From: an uncultured Clostridia bacterium
GTDB lineage: Bacteria; Bacillota; Clostridia; TANB77; CAG-508
DNA: 12,057 nt
Assembly (NCBI GenBank): GCA_948505485.1
Contig: CAOPQH010000043.1
Span: forward strand, 1 to 12,057
Reading direction: 5' to 3'
Shown piece after piece: positions 1 to 6,480 of the stretch. Position numbers and translations under genes: made by a program. The stretch's first letter is position 1; the number at the start of each line of letters is the position of its first letter. The notes under the pieces were generated by a model, which was given only the letters and a program-made list of their open reading frames with translations, did no database searches and had not been told where the DNA came from.

Positions 1-152
1 TAGAGTTAATGGGAATTAGTATTCATAAGCAAAGTTTATATGATATTGAAAATAACAAAAGAACTGTAAAAGATTATGAATTATTTGGTATTGCTCATGT
101 TTTAGAAATAGATGTTAATGATTTACTAAAAGATATAAGAAAAAAGTTTTAA
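1..152 (+). CDS. C-terminal end of an XRE (Cro/C1-type) HTH regulator, 5' truncated by the window
   Basis: The frame opens at base 3 and stops with TAA at 150-152, giving 49 visible residues. The pattern SLYDIENNKRTVKDYEL followed by IAHVLEIDVNDLL fits the recognition helix and last two helices of the Cro/C1 helix-turn-helix domain, where xxLSxIExGKRxPxxxxLxxIAxxLxVxxxxLL is the family pattern. The domain ends almost at the C terminus (DIRKKF), so this is probably a short, single-domain DNA-binding protein. The start lies outside the window. A strong promoter and a perfect 10-bp palindrome follow 34-78 bases downstream and could be a target of this regulator, but that is inference. HTH assignment is fairly secure; the regulated genes are unknown. 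Confidence 0.65.
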   Translation, partial: ELMGISIHKQSLYDIENNKRTVKDYELFGIAHVLEIDVNDLLKDIRKKF

Positions 153-185
153 AAATTGAGTTTAAAATGAATTTTTGAAAATCGT

Positions 186-214
186 TTGACATATAATAAA
201 AAAAGTAGTATACT
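186..214 (+). promoter_or_regulatory. Sigma-A-type promoter for a predicted small RNA
   Basis: TTGACA at 186-191 and TATACT at 209-214 are separated by 17 bp, a near-consensus promoter. A perfect palindrome AACTTAAGTT (221-230) lies over the expected transcription start and could be an operator. No protein gene with an RBS follows on this strand; a terminator follows at 261-305. Confidence 0.75.
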
Positions 215-219
215 ATATT

Positions 220-305
220 TAACTTAAGTTAAAAGCAAAATGCGTTGTTCATAGATGTTCGAAAAGAGCTAAGTGTGTGGTATCATTTAGTTCTTTTCAT
301 TTTTT
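220..305 (+). ncRNA. Candidate small RNA of about 85 nt (promoter plus terminator, no ORF)
   Basis: The span lies between a near-consensus promoter (186-214) and a strong intrinsic terminator (261-305). It holds only a four-codon ATG frame at 240 without a Shine-Dalgarno sequence, so a non-coding product is the simplest reading. The 5' part (231-260) is mostly unpaired and contains two GTTC words 14 bp apart. I do not recognise any known RNA family. The alternative is that the terminator serves the upstream regulator gene and the promoter is a minor one. Confidence 0.4.
261..305 (+). terminator. Intrinsic terminator, plus strand
   Basis: GAAAAGAGCTAAG (261-273) pairs with TTTAGTTCTTTTC (286-298) in 13 bp including two G-U pairs, around a 12-nt loop. 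A run of T follows at 300-305. It ends the predicted small RNA and would also stop readthrough from the upstream HTH gene. Confidence 0.75.
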
Positions 306-307
306 AT

Positions 308-347
308 AAAAAAAGATAATGTAGCTAAAGTGGTATGCTACATTATC
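308..347 (-). terminator. Intrinsic terminator of the 43-residue protein gene
   Basis: GATAATGTAGC (315-325) and GCTACATTATC (337-347) form a perfect 11-bp stem with an 11-nt loop. Read on the minus strand it is followed by seven T (complement of 308-314). It begins 14 bases after the stop of the small gene at 362, and faces the plus-strand terminator at 261-305. Confidence 0.85.
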
Positions 348-361
348 ATAATTTCGGTTAG

Positions 362-493
362 CTAAACCTCATTTGGTCTTTGGTCATTTGGTTTATTGTC
401 ATTTTTGGCTTGGTCAAGAGCTACTTGATTTGAGTCTTTTTCTTTTTGTAATAGTAATTCTACCAAATGCCATACTAAATCTGCATTGTTCAT
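362..493 (-). CDS. Small hypothetical protein, 43 residues
   Basis: ATG at 493-491, stop TAG at 364-362. The start is preceded by AAAGGAGG (508-501) at a 7-base spacing, one of the strongest ribosome binding sites in the window, and the gene has its own promoter (542-570) and a perfect-stem terminator (308-347), so it is very likely expressed. Residues 4-15 (ADLVWHLVELLL) could form a short amphipathic or hydrophobic helix; residues 16-43 are hydrophilic and rich in N, D, Q, K and P, with a near-repeat KPNDQRPNE. No signal peptide, cysteine or known motif is visible. I do not recognise the family. Its autonomy (own promoter and terminator, tRNA genes and a gene remnant upstream) suggests a stand-alone accessory small protein. 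Confidence 0.7.
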   Translation of the reverse strand: MNNADLVWHLVELLLQKEKDSNQVALDQAKNDNKPNDQRPNEV

Positions 494-500
494 ATTTGTT

Positions 501-534
501 CCTCCTTTCGCAAAGATTTCCTTTGAGAAAAGGA
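501..534 (-). promoter_or_regulatory. Leader with competing hairpins over the RBS of the 43-residue gene
   Basis: In the minus-strand leader, CAAAG and CTTTG form a 5-bp hairpin (511-525). TCCTTT (534-529) can pair either with the nearby AAAGG, or with AAAGGA of the Shine-Dalgarno sequence (508-503). These pairings exclude each other, so the RBS could be masked or exposed. The complementarity is seen directly; a regulatory role is inference. Confidence 0.35.
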
Positions 535-541
535 TGTTTTT

Positions 542-570
542 ATTATACTTTAAATTCTACTGATTTACAA
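542..570 (-). promoter_or_regulatory. Promoter of the 43-residue protein gene
   Basis: On the minus strand TTGTAA (570-565) and a perfect TATAAT (547-542) are 17 bp apart. The predicted start near 535 gives a leader of about 42 nt before the ATG at 493. Confidence 0.7.
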
Positions 571-600
571 CAAATTTTAACATATTTTTCCACAAATATT

Positions 601-807
601 TTATTTATTTTCGATCATCCAATTATACAAAATATCTTCGTCTAGTTTGCCCTTTTTGAATAATTTAATTTTCTCTTGTGCTTCTTTCTTCCATTTGTCA
701 AAATCTTTCTTTAATTGCTTATTTTCTTTGTTTCTATATACTGTCATAACTTTTTGCTGATATGTTCTTCGATATGTTTTATATATTAGAAAGTCAGCAT
801 GACTTTC
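601..807 (-). pseudogene. C-terminal remnant of an unidentified basic protein
   Basis: An open frame of 68 codons ends with TAA at 603-601 and is bounded upstream by TAG at 810-808. It encodes a strongly basic, helical sequence with YKTYRRTYQQKVM and then FDKWKKEAQEKIKLF and LDEDILYNWM. This has the look of a real protein tail rather than a chance frame: lysine/glutamate-rich, aromatic residues at regular positions. The only in-frame ATG is at 747, which would give 48 residues, and it has no Shine-Dalgarno sequence. I therefore read it as the surviving 3' end of a gene whose 5' part was lost near the tRNA genes. From memory it resembles C-terminal tails of some uncharacterised clostridial proteins, but I cannot confirm that. 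Confidence 0.4.
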
Positions 808-816
808 CTAATATAT
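781..816. repeat. Bulged inverted repeat downstream of the tRNA genes
   Basis: ATATATTAGAAAGTC (781-795) pairs with 801-816 over 15 bp with a single bulged base and a 5-nt loop. It is not followed by a T-run on either strand, so it is not a canonical terminator. It overlaps the 5' edge of the gene remnant at 601-807. It may be an RNA processing or 3'-end stabilising hairpin for the tRNA transcript. Confidence 0.55.
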
Positions 817-879
817 AAAAAAATTATCATATTTAAACCCGCTTGTCGAAAATAGGTTTATATAGATAATTCTTTAAAT

Positions 880-954
880 TGGCTGGGCTGGTGGGATTCG
901 AACACACGCATGCCAGAGTCAAAGTCTGGTGCCTTACCGCTTGGCTACAGCCCA
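880..954 (-). tRNA. tRNA-Gln (anticodon UUG)
   Basis: The 75-nt minus-strand sequence folds as a cloverleaf. Acceptor TGGGCTG pairs with CAGCCCA, the discriminator is G, and CCA is encoded at the 3' end. The anticodon loop CTTTGAC carries TTG (complement of 920-922), and the T arm has GTTCGAATC. It lies 20 bases downstream of tRNA-His and is probably cotranscribed with it from the promoter at 1083-1112. Confidence 0.95.
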
Positions 955-974
955 ATATTTAATTATATATAAAA

Positions 975-1052
975 TGGGGTGGAAGATGGGACTCGAACCC
1001 ACGGTCTCCAGTGCCACAAACTGGCGCGTTAACCAACTACGCTACATCCACC
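975..1052 (-). tRNA. tRNA-His (anticodon GUG)
   Basis: The minus-strand cloverleaf has the extra 5' G(-1) opposite discriminator C73, the identity mark of tRNA-His, and an encoded CCA. The anticodon loop TTGTGGC carries GTG (complement of 1015-1017). The D stem GCGT/ACGC and T arm GTTCGAGTC are intact. One T-T mismatch is seen at the sixth acceptor pair (GTGGATG against CTTCCAC). It is the first gene of the two-tRNA unit. Confidence 0.95.
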
Positions 1053-1082
1053 ATTTGTAGCTCATTTGTGAGCACATTTTAT

Positions 1083-1112
1083 ATTTTACCCTATTTTATA
1101 TATATTTGTCAA
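1083..1112 (-). promoter_or_regulatory. Promoter of the tRNA-His/tRNA-Gln unit
   Basis: On the minus strand TTGACA (1112-1107) is followed after 18 bp by TAAAAT (1088-1083), about 31 bases upstream of the tRNA-His 5' end. A small perfect hairpin GCTCA-CAAA-TGAGC lies in the leader that would be removed by RNase P. Confidence 0.75.
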
Positions 1113-1137
1113 CTATTTTTCATAAATTATTACTAGC

Positions 1138-1232
1138 TACTATTCAATTATCTGTATATTATATCTATATAGAGCCATAAAATATCATTAAAAAAATATT
1201 TATTACTCCTATAATTTTATAACTGAATAGTA
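1138..1232. repeat. Intergenic inverted repeat with 14-bp arms
   Basis: TACTATTCAATTAT (1138-1151) and ATAACTGAATAGTA (1219-1232) are inverted repeats matching at 13 of 14 positions, 67 bp apart. The space between is AT-rich and has no supported gene. The right arm with its flank, CTGAATAGTAAC, matches CTAAATAGTAAC in the outer arm of the foldback element at 8345-8530 at 11 of 12 bases. The 1053-1286 interval otherwise holds only the tRNA promoter; I see no clear terminator for the gene ending at 1287. Confidence 0.4.
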
Positions 1233-1286
1233 ACTATTATTATACTCCATTTTTAGTTATTTATTAATGCATTATTTAATATTTTA

Positions 1287-2204
1287 TTATTCTGCTGGAG
1301 TTTCTGGTGTTCCTTCTTCTGTTGGTGTATTTTCTGATGTGCCATCTTCTGGTACTGTTTCTTCTGCTGTTCCCTCACTTGTTGTACCTTCTGCTGAATC
1401 AGTTGTTGTTGAGAAAGAATTTGGATCTAATCCATATTGACTATATAACCATGATGTATAATCAAATGGTTCTAATGTTTCTGGCTCTCCAAAATCATAT
1501 CCAAATGTTTCAACTCTAATTGATTTTATAATTGGAGGATTTACTGGTGTACTAACTTCTTTTGAAGCATTACTCTCTGCATTACCTTCTTCACTTTCAG
1601 CAGCTTTAACTTCAATATTTTCTATATTATGAACAATGTCCATTCCTTCTATTACTTTTCCAAAGCCTGTATAATAACCATTTAATGTAGTATTATTTTT
1701 GGTCATAATAAAAAATTGTGACCCTGCTGAGTTATAAGATTCTTCTTTTAAAGTTGAAGAATATGAAGTATAATCAGCTCTAGCCATAGATAGTACTCCT
1801 TCTTCATGCTTCAAATCGTTTTTAAATCCATTAGCAATAAACTCGCCTTTAATACTATATTTTTCATCAGATGCATCATCTTTTAAATTATTTAATTTAG
1901 GTGCTCCTGTTCCATCTCCATTTGAATCTCCACCTTGTATCATAAAGTCTTTAACAACTCTATGAAATTTTAGTCCATCATAAAAACCTCTATTAGACAA
2001 TGTTATGAAATTCTTGACTGTATTTGGAGCTTTATCTGGATACAATTCCATTTTAATTGTTCCAAACCCTTCTACTTCCATTGTCGCAATTGGATTTTTT
2101 ACCTCCATTGTAGCCTTTTTATAATACCCATAACATAATGTTCCTATTAAAACTAATATAACTATTAACGCTATTACCCATATAATATCTTTAAAATTTT
2201 TCAT
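1287..2204 (-). CDS. Membrane-anchored cyclophilin-type peptidyl-prolyl cis-trans isomerase
   Basis: The 305-residue product has a single N-terminal membrane segment (about 7-25, IIWVIALIVILVLIGTLC) with no good lipobox, so it is likely anchored facing outside. The cyclophilin domain covers about 38-235: FHRVVKDFMIQGGD (80-93) holds the catalytic Arg (R82) and Gln (Q90), and AGSQFFIMT (160-168) is the second active-site strand. These enzymes speed proline isomerisation during protein folding. The C-terminal 40 residues are a Thr/Glu/Ser/Pro-rich tail with repeated EGT units, probably disordered. The start is well supported: AGGAGG (2215-2210) sits 5 bases upstream of the ATG and overlaps the disA stop, so the two are translationally coupled. 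A role in folding exported proteins is inferred from the anchor. Confidence 0.9.
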   Translation of the reverse strand: MKNFKDIIWVIALIVILVLIGTLCYGYYKKATMEVKNPIATMEVEGFGTIKMELYPDKAPNTVKNFITLSNRGFYDGLKFHRVVKDFMIQGGDSNGDGTGAPKLNNLKDDASDEKYSIKGEFIANGFKNDLKHEEGVLSMARADYTSYSSTLKEESYNSAGSQFFIMTKNNTTLNGYYTGFGKVIEGMDIVHNIENIEVKAAESEEGNAESNASKEVSTPVNPPIIKSIRVETFGYDFGEPETLEPFDYTSWLYSQYGLDPNSFSTTTDSAEGTTSEGTAEETVPEDGTSENTPTEEGTPETPAE

Positions 2205-2213
2205 TTTTTCCTC

Positions 2214-3293
2214 CTATAACATAATATTATCAAATATAAATTGTTCTTGCATTCTCTTTAATGCCTGTTTTATTGTTCTAGCTCTTATCTCTCCTATTCC
2301 ATCAACTTTATGCAAAGTGTCAATATCTGCTGCTAATATATGTTGAAAAGATTTAAAAGATTTAACTAGATTTTCAACTATATTATTAGGCATTTTTGGA
2401 ATTTTATTTAATATCCTATATCCTTTTGTATATAATGCAACTTCTTCATAATTATCAAAATTCTCGTATCCTAATAATTTAGCTATATTTTGAGTTTTCA
2501 TCAACTCTTCATAAGATAGTTCTGACAATTTTTTAATAACTTTGTCAGGTGTTAGTCTTTTTCTTACTGGTGCTATATAGTCTTTAATAATGAATAATTC
2601 CTCATTTTCTAGTCCACCTATTAACTCTTCTAATTGCATACTTACAAGTCTCCCATCTACACCTAATTCGTAGATTTGAGTTCTTATTTCGTCTACAATT
2701 CTCATAACCATTTCAGCTCTTTGTATCGCAGAAATAACATTATCTAGGGTTACAATATCATTAAATTCATATTCATTTAATAAATTTAGCTTATTATCAA
2801 AAACCTTTTTATATCTTTCTAATGTTTGAATAGCTTGATTTGCTCTATTAAGTACAACATCAGTATTTTCTACTATATGCCTCTCATTGTTTTTAAATAC
2901 TGTTATTATACTTCTTCTTTGAGATATACTTATAACAAGTTCCCCTGTCTGCTTAGCTGTTCTTTCTGCTGTTCTATGTCTTGTTCCTGTCTCTACAGTT
3001 GGTATTGTAAATGATGGTACTAATTGCGCATTCGCAAATAATATCTTTTTCATATCTCCACTTAATACAATTGCTCCATCCATTTTAGCTAATTCATATA
3101 GTTTAGATGATGTATAATCTTCATTTATATAAAATCCACCATCTACTATTTGGTCAATAACATCTTTGTTATCAGTAATTAATAATAATGCACCTGTTTT
3201 TGCTTTTAAAACATTGTCTAATCCATCTCTAATAGGAGTTCCTGGAGCTATCTTTTTTAAAACTTCTAGTATCGTATTATCTTTACTTTTCAA
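2214..3293 (-). CDS. disA: DNA integrity scanning diadenylate cyclase DisA
   Basis: DisA condenses two ATP to cyclic di-AMP and scans DNA for branched structures. The diadenylate cyclase domain is N-terminal, with the DGA motif (MDGAIVLSGD) and about 30 residues later the RHR motif (GTRHRTAERTAKQTG). A helical linker follows (roughly 145-290), and the C terminus has a helix-hairpin-helix DNA-binding motif (VDGIGEIRARTIKQAL). With this start it has 359 residues, close to the family length of about 360. I chose TTG at 3293-3291 because GAGGTG, a perfect anti-SD match, lies 6 bases upstream. A GTG three codons earlier (3302) overlaps that same RBS and has none of its own. RadA lies just upstream, as in many Firmicutes; in Bacillus subtilis RadA is reported to modulate DisA activity. 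The stop codon overlaps the RBS of the following isomerase gene. Confidence 0.95.
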   Translation of the reverse strand: MKSKDNTILEVLKKIAPGTPIRDGLDNVLKAKTGALLLITDNKDVIDQIVDGGFYINEDYTSSKLYELAKMDGAIVLSGDMKKILFANAQLVPSFTIPTVETGTRHRTAERTAKQTGELVISISQRRSIITVFKNNERHIVENTDVVLNRANQAIQTLERYKKVFDNKLNLLNEYEFNDIVTLDNVISAIQRAEMVMRIVDEIRTQIYELGVDGRLVSMQLEELIGGLENEELFIIKDYIAPVRKRLTPDKVIKKLSELSYEELMKTQNIAKLLGYENFDNYEEVALYTKGYRILNKIPKMPNNIVENLVKSFKSFQHILAADIDTLHKVDGIGEIRARTIKQALKRMQEQFIFDNIML

Positions 3294-3344
3294 ATGTAGC
3301 ACCTCTTTCTTTATGTTTTACCTTTATATTTATCTTCTTTAGAA

Positions 3345-4703
3345 TTATAGTCCTATTTTCTTCATAGCTTCTCCTATATTTTTCACACCTATTATATCTA
3401 ATTTATATTTTTCTTTCAAGACCTTTTTATTACTTTCTGGAATTATGCAAGTTTTAAATCCTAATTTTTCTGCTTCTTTAAGTCTCTTTTCCATTAAATT
3501 AATTCTTCTAACTTCCCCTGTAAGACCAACTTCTCCCATTATTACAGTATCTTTTGGTATTGGAACATTTTTAAAGCTAGAAGTTGCTGCAGCTATAATA
3601 CCAAGATCAACTGATGGCTCATTTAATCTTATTCCTCCAACAACATTCAAATAAACATCTTGGCCTCCTAGCATAAGCCCAGCTTTCTTTTCTAAAACAG
3701 CAATTAATAATGCTAATCTATTATAATCAATTCCATTTGCTGTTCTTTTAGGAATACCAAAAACACTCTGTGATGTTAAAGCTTGTAACTCTATAAGCAT
3801 TGGTCTTGTTCCCTCCATTGCTGACACAATACATGAGCCAGAAGGATTATCTTCTCTTTCTGATATTAGAATATCTGAAGGATTTAATATTTCACTCATT
3901 CCCTTATCTATCATTTCAAACATCCCAATTTCATTTGTTGAGCCAAATCTATTTTTTACTCCTCTTAATATTCTATATGATACATATCTTTCCCCTTCTA
4001 AGTACAAAACTGTATCTACCATATGTTCTAAAACTCTTGGTCCTGCAATGTTTCCATCTTTTGTTACATGTCCTATTATAATTGTAGTAATCGCTCTTGA
4101 TTTACAAACTCTCATAATCTGCGTTGTTATTTCTCTTACTTGACTTACACTACCAGCAGCAGATGAAATTTCTTCTGAATACATAGTTTGTATAGAATCT
4201 ATAATAACTAATTTTGGATTTAAATTTATTATAGATTGATTTATCACATCAATGTCTGTTTCCCCTAAAAATAATATATCATCATTATTTATTCCTAATC
4301 TATCTGCTCTTATTTTTATTTGTTCTGCAGATTCTTCTCCTGAAACATATAATACCTTTCCTTCACCGACAACTTTATCGCATATCTGTAATATTAATGT
4401 AGACTTTCCTATACCTGGTTCTCCACCTAACAAAACTAAAGATCCTTTAACTAGCCCTCCACCTAGCACTCTATCTAATTCCTCAAAACCTGTAGTCATT
4501 CTAATACATTCTTTTCCTTCGTAAGAATTTAGAGGTTTTGGAGAATTAACTTTGTTTGATTGAGCTTTTAAACTACCTTTAGTTTCTATTATCTTTTGTT
4601 CAAAAAAAGTATTCCAATTATTACAAGCTGGACATTTACCTAGCCATTTAGATGACTCATATCCACACTCATTGCAAACAAATATTGTTTTATTTTTAGC
4701 CAT
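3345..4703 (-). CDS. radA: DNA repair protein RadA
   Basis: The 452-residue protein matches the family length and layout. It has an N-terminal C4 zinc finger (C10, C13, C24, C27: CNECGY and CPAC), a RecA-like ATPase with Walker A GGEPGIGKST (93-102) and Walker B LVIIDS (165-170), the RadA-specific KNRFG motif (250-254), and a C-terminal Lon-protease-like domain (about 285-452) including GGIRLNEPSVDLGI and MGEVGLTGEVR. RadA is a hexameric helicase that drives branch migration in recombination and repair. RBS AGGAGAG lies 5 bases before the ATG. It is followed by disA after about 50 bases and preceded by a small gene; a weak AT-only hairpin in the gap may reduce readthrough. Confidence 0.97.
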   Translation of the reverse strand: MAKNKTIFVCNECGYESSKWLGKCPACNNWNTFFEQKIIETKGSLKAQSNKVNSPKPLNSYEGKECIRMTTGFEELDRVLGGGLVKGSLVLLGGEPGIGKSTLILQICDKVVGEGKVLYVSGEESAEQIKIRADRLGINNDDILFLGETDIDVINQSIINLNPKLVIIDSIQTMYSEEISSAAGSVSQVREITTQIMRVCKSRAITTIIIGHVTKDGNIAGPRVLEHMVDTVLYLEGERYVSYRILRGVKNRFGSTNEIGMFEMIDKGMSEILNPSDILISEREDNPSGSCIVSAMEGTRPMLIELQALTSQSVFGIPKRTANGIDYNRLALLIAVLEKKAGLMLGGQDVYLNVVGGIRLNEPSVDLGIIAAATSSFKNVPIPKDTVIMGEVGLTGEVRRINLMEKRLKEAEKLGFKTCIIPESNKKVLKEKYKLDIIGVKNIGEAMKKIGL

Positions 4704-4728
4704 ATATCTCTCCTATTATTTTTTCTAC

Positions 4729-4759
4729 AAAAAAATATAACATAAATTTAAAATTTATG
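4729..4759 (-). terminator. Possible weak terminator or attenuator between the 114-residue gene and radA
   Basis: CATAAATTT (4741-4749) and AAATTTATG (4751-4759) form a 9-bp, nearly pure A/T stem with a minimal loop. On the minus strand it is followed by TTATATTTTTTT. The low GC makes it weak. I see no clear separate radA promoter, so partial readthrough into radA is plausible. Confidence 0.35.
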
Positions 4760-4779
4760 CTACATCTTTTTATAAATTC

Positions 4780-5124
4780 CTATTTTTTCTTTCCAAATTT
4801 AAATAAATTTTTTATTGTTCCAAAAGTAATTTCTTGGTGTAGAAAATCATTTACTTCTTTTTCCACTTTTTGTTGATATGGTGTTAATACAACTTTTATT
4901 TCTTTATCCCAAGGAATATCTTGTAACCAAAAGTTTTTCATTCTTGACCAGAATCCTGTTTCTACCGGAAGAGAATTTGATTGTTCTATATTTTCAATTT
5001 TTCCAACTTGTCCAGCGTTTTCTTCATATCCTATTTCTTCACCTATACCATCATTTTGAGTTTTTAATTCTATTCCTGTTTCACCATATACTTGTGACTT
5101 TATTTTTTCATCTATTCCTAACAT
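4780..5124 (-). CDS. Hypothetical protein, 114 residues, upstream of radA-disA
   Basis: The ATG is preceded by AAGGAGG at a 6-base spacing, and a promoter lies at 5162-5190, so expression is well supported. The N-terminal half (1-55) is acidic, glycine/glutamate-rich and probably flexible. The C-terminal part (about 57-114) looks folded and conserved in type: FWSRMKNFWLQDIPWD (58-73), KEIKVVLTPYQQKVEKEV (74-91) and a helix to the lysine-rich end. There is no signal peptide, membrane segment, cysteine pair or known motif. I do not recognise the family. Its position as the first gene before radA and disA suggests a link with DNA repair or c-di-AMP signalling, but the hairpin at 4741-4759 may separate it from them. 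Confidence 0.8.
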   Translation of the reverse strand: MLGIDEKIKSQVYGETGIELKTQNDGIGEEIGYEENAGQVGKIENIEQSNSLPVETGFWSRMKNFWLQDIPWDKEIKVVLTPYQQKVEKEVNDFLHQEITFGTIKNLFKFGKKK

Positions 5125-5161
5125 ATATTTCCTCCTTAGTAAAAATAAATTTTCTACTTTA

Positions 5162-5190
5162 CTTATACTATATTAATGTTTTTTTATCAA
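5162..5190 (-). promoter_or_regulatory. Promoter of the 114-residue gene (and possibly radA-disA)
   Basis: On the minus strand TTGATA (5190-5185) and TATAAG (5167-5162) are 17 bp apart, giving a predicted leader of about 30 nt before the ATG at 5124. It lies between the mtaB stop and the gene. Confidence 0.65.
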
Positions 5191-5222
5191 GCATTTTTTA
5201 TAAATCTACTGTTAAATTTATA

Positions 5223-5255
5223 TTACATTTTCGTTACATTTGTATTACATTTTTC
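5223..5255. repeat. Three tandem 11-bp units at the 3' end of mtaB
   Basis: TTACAT recurs at 5223, 5234 and 5245, each followed by TT, giving an exact 11-bp period close to one DNA helical turn. The last unit contains the mtaB stop codon (TTACAT read on the minus strand is ATG-TAA). It lies 33-60 bp upstream of the promoter at 5162-5190, so it could be a phased binding site; simple slippage is equally possible. Confidence 0.4.
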
Positions 5256-6480
5256 CTGTAATATATGTATAGTTCGCTTCTTCTACTAAAACTTCTGAAA
5301 TTTTATTATCTAAATTTTCTATGCTTTTTACTTTTACCAAAATATAATTATCTGTATGGCCTTTATAATAGCCTTCATTATCTTTTTCTTCAAATAATAC
5401 TTTTACTTTTTTTCCTATATAGTTTTTATTATATTCAATTTGATTTTCATCAGATAACTTAAGCAATCTTTTGCTTCTTTCTTCTTTTATCTTCCCATTT
5501 ATCTGATTTTTCATAAGAGTAGCTTTAGTACCCTTTCTCGGAGAATATTTAAAAATATGCATTTTGTAAAATTTTATTTCTGATAAAAATTTATATGTTT
5601 CTTCAAATTCTTCATCTGTTTCTTCAGGAAATCCTACAATTATGTCTGTTGTTAATATAACATCTTTATAAGTATTTTTCAAAATATTTACTACTTTTCT
5701 AAACTCATTTGTAGTATATCTCCTATTCATTCTTTTTAATGTCTCATCACATCCACTTTGTAAAGATAAATGAAAATGATGACATATTTTTTCTAATTTT
5801 GATAATCTATTTATAAACTCTTTATTTATAAGCATTGGCTCTAATGAGCCTAATCTTATCCTTTCAATTCCATCTATTTTATTTATATCTTCTAATAAAT
5901 CTATTAGCATATATTTATTTTTAAAATCTTTACCATATGATGCAACATGTATTCCCGTAATAACAACTTCTTTTATATTATTATTAGCTATATTTCTAAT
6001 TTCTTCTAATATACTCTCTGGTTTTCTACTTCTTACTCTCCCTCTTGCATATGGTATTATACAATATGAACAGAATCTATCACATCCATCTTGAACTTTT
6101 ATAACAGCTCTAGTTTTTTCAGTATATGTTATTATACCTAAATCGACAAAATCCTTTTTATGCATAACATCTGTTACATCATTTTTAGCAACATTATTTA
6201 TAATATAGTTTTCTACATAGTTTACTATATCTGCTTTTTCATTGTTTCCTAAAACTAAATCTATTTCTGGAATATTCTCTAAATCTTTTGTAGATACTTG
6301 AGCATAACACCCTACAGCTACTACGATTGCAGTAGGATTTTTTTCCTTTACTCCTCTTAGTATTTGTCTTGACTTTCTGTCTGACATATTTGTGACTGTA
6401 CATGTATTTACTATACAAATATCAGCAACATTTTCTTTATCTACTAATTCATATCCTTTTTCTATAAATTTTTGTATCAT
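5245..6480 (-). CDS. mtaB: MtaB-type tRNA t6A37 methylthiotransferase, 5' end out of frame
   Basis: MtaB is a radical-SAM enzyme that converts t6A37 to ms2t6A37 in ANN-decoding tRNAs. This 411-residue frame holds most of the protein: the MTTase N-domain cysteines C27 (NTCTVTN) and C58 (VGCYAQ), the radical-SAM CxxxCxxC at C133, C137, C140 (GCDRFCSYC), and a C-terminal TRAM domain (about 345-411). It lacks the usual N terminus TLGCKVNQYETNA, which carries the first of the three cysteines binding the auxiliary iron-sulfur cluster. Those residues are encoded just upstream, but one extra base puts the normal start in another frame (see 6481-6544). The internal ATG at 6480 has no Shine-Dalgarno sequence. 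The gene is therefore either inactivated or its sequence contains an error here. It follows mreB by 32 bases and is probably cotranscribed with it. Confidence 0.85.
   Translation of the reverse strand: MIQKFIEKGYELVDKENVADICIVNTCTVTNMSDRKSRQILRGVKEKNPTAIVVAVGCYAQVSTKDLENIPEIDLVLGNNEKADIVNYVENYIINNVAKNDVTDVMHKKDFVDLGIITYTEKTRAVIKVQDGCDRFCSYCIIPYARGRVRSRKPESILEEIRNIANNNIKEVVITGIHVASYGKDFKNKYMLIDLLEDINKIDGIERIRLGSLEPMLINKEFINRLSKLEKICHHFHLSLQSGCDETLKRMNRRYTTNEFRKVVNILKNTYKDVILTTDIIVGFPEETDEEFEETYKFLSEIKFYKMHIFKYSPRKGTKATLMKNQINGKIKEERSKRLLKLSDENQIEYNKNYIGKKVKVLFEEKDNEGYYKGHTDNYILVKVKSIENLDNKISEVLVEEANYTYITGKM

Noticed and set aside
373..645. 90-codon open frame on the plus strand
   Set aside because: It runs antisense to the well-supported 43-residue gene and its promoter, has no Shine-Dalgarno sequence and encodes a composition typical of AT-rich noncoding DNA.
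781..816. Intrinsic terminator of the tRNA unit
   Set aside because: The stem is good, but neither strand has a T-run directly after it.
4878..5261. 127-codon open frame on the plus strand
   Set aside because: It is antisense to the 114-residue gene, which has a promoter and a near-perfect RBS; the product is a low-complexity Leu/Phe-rich string.
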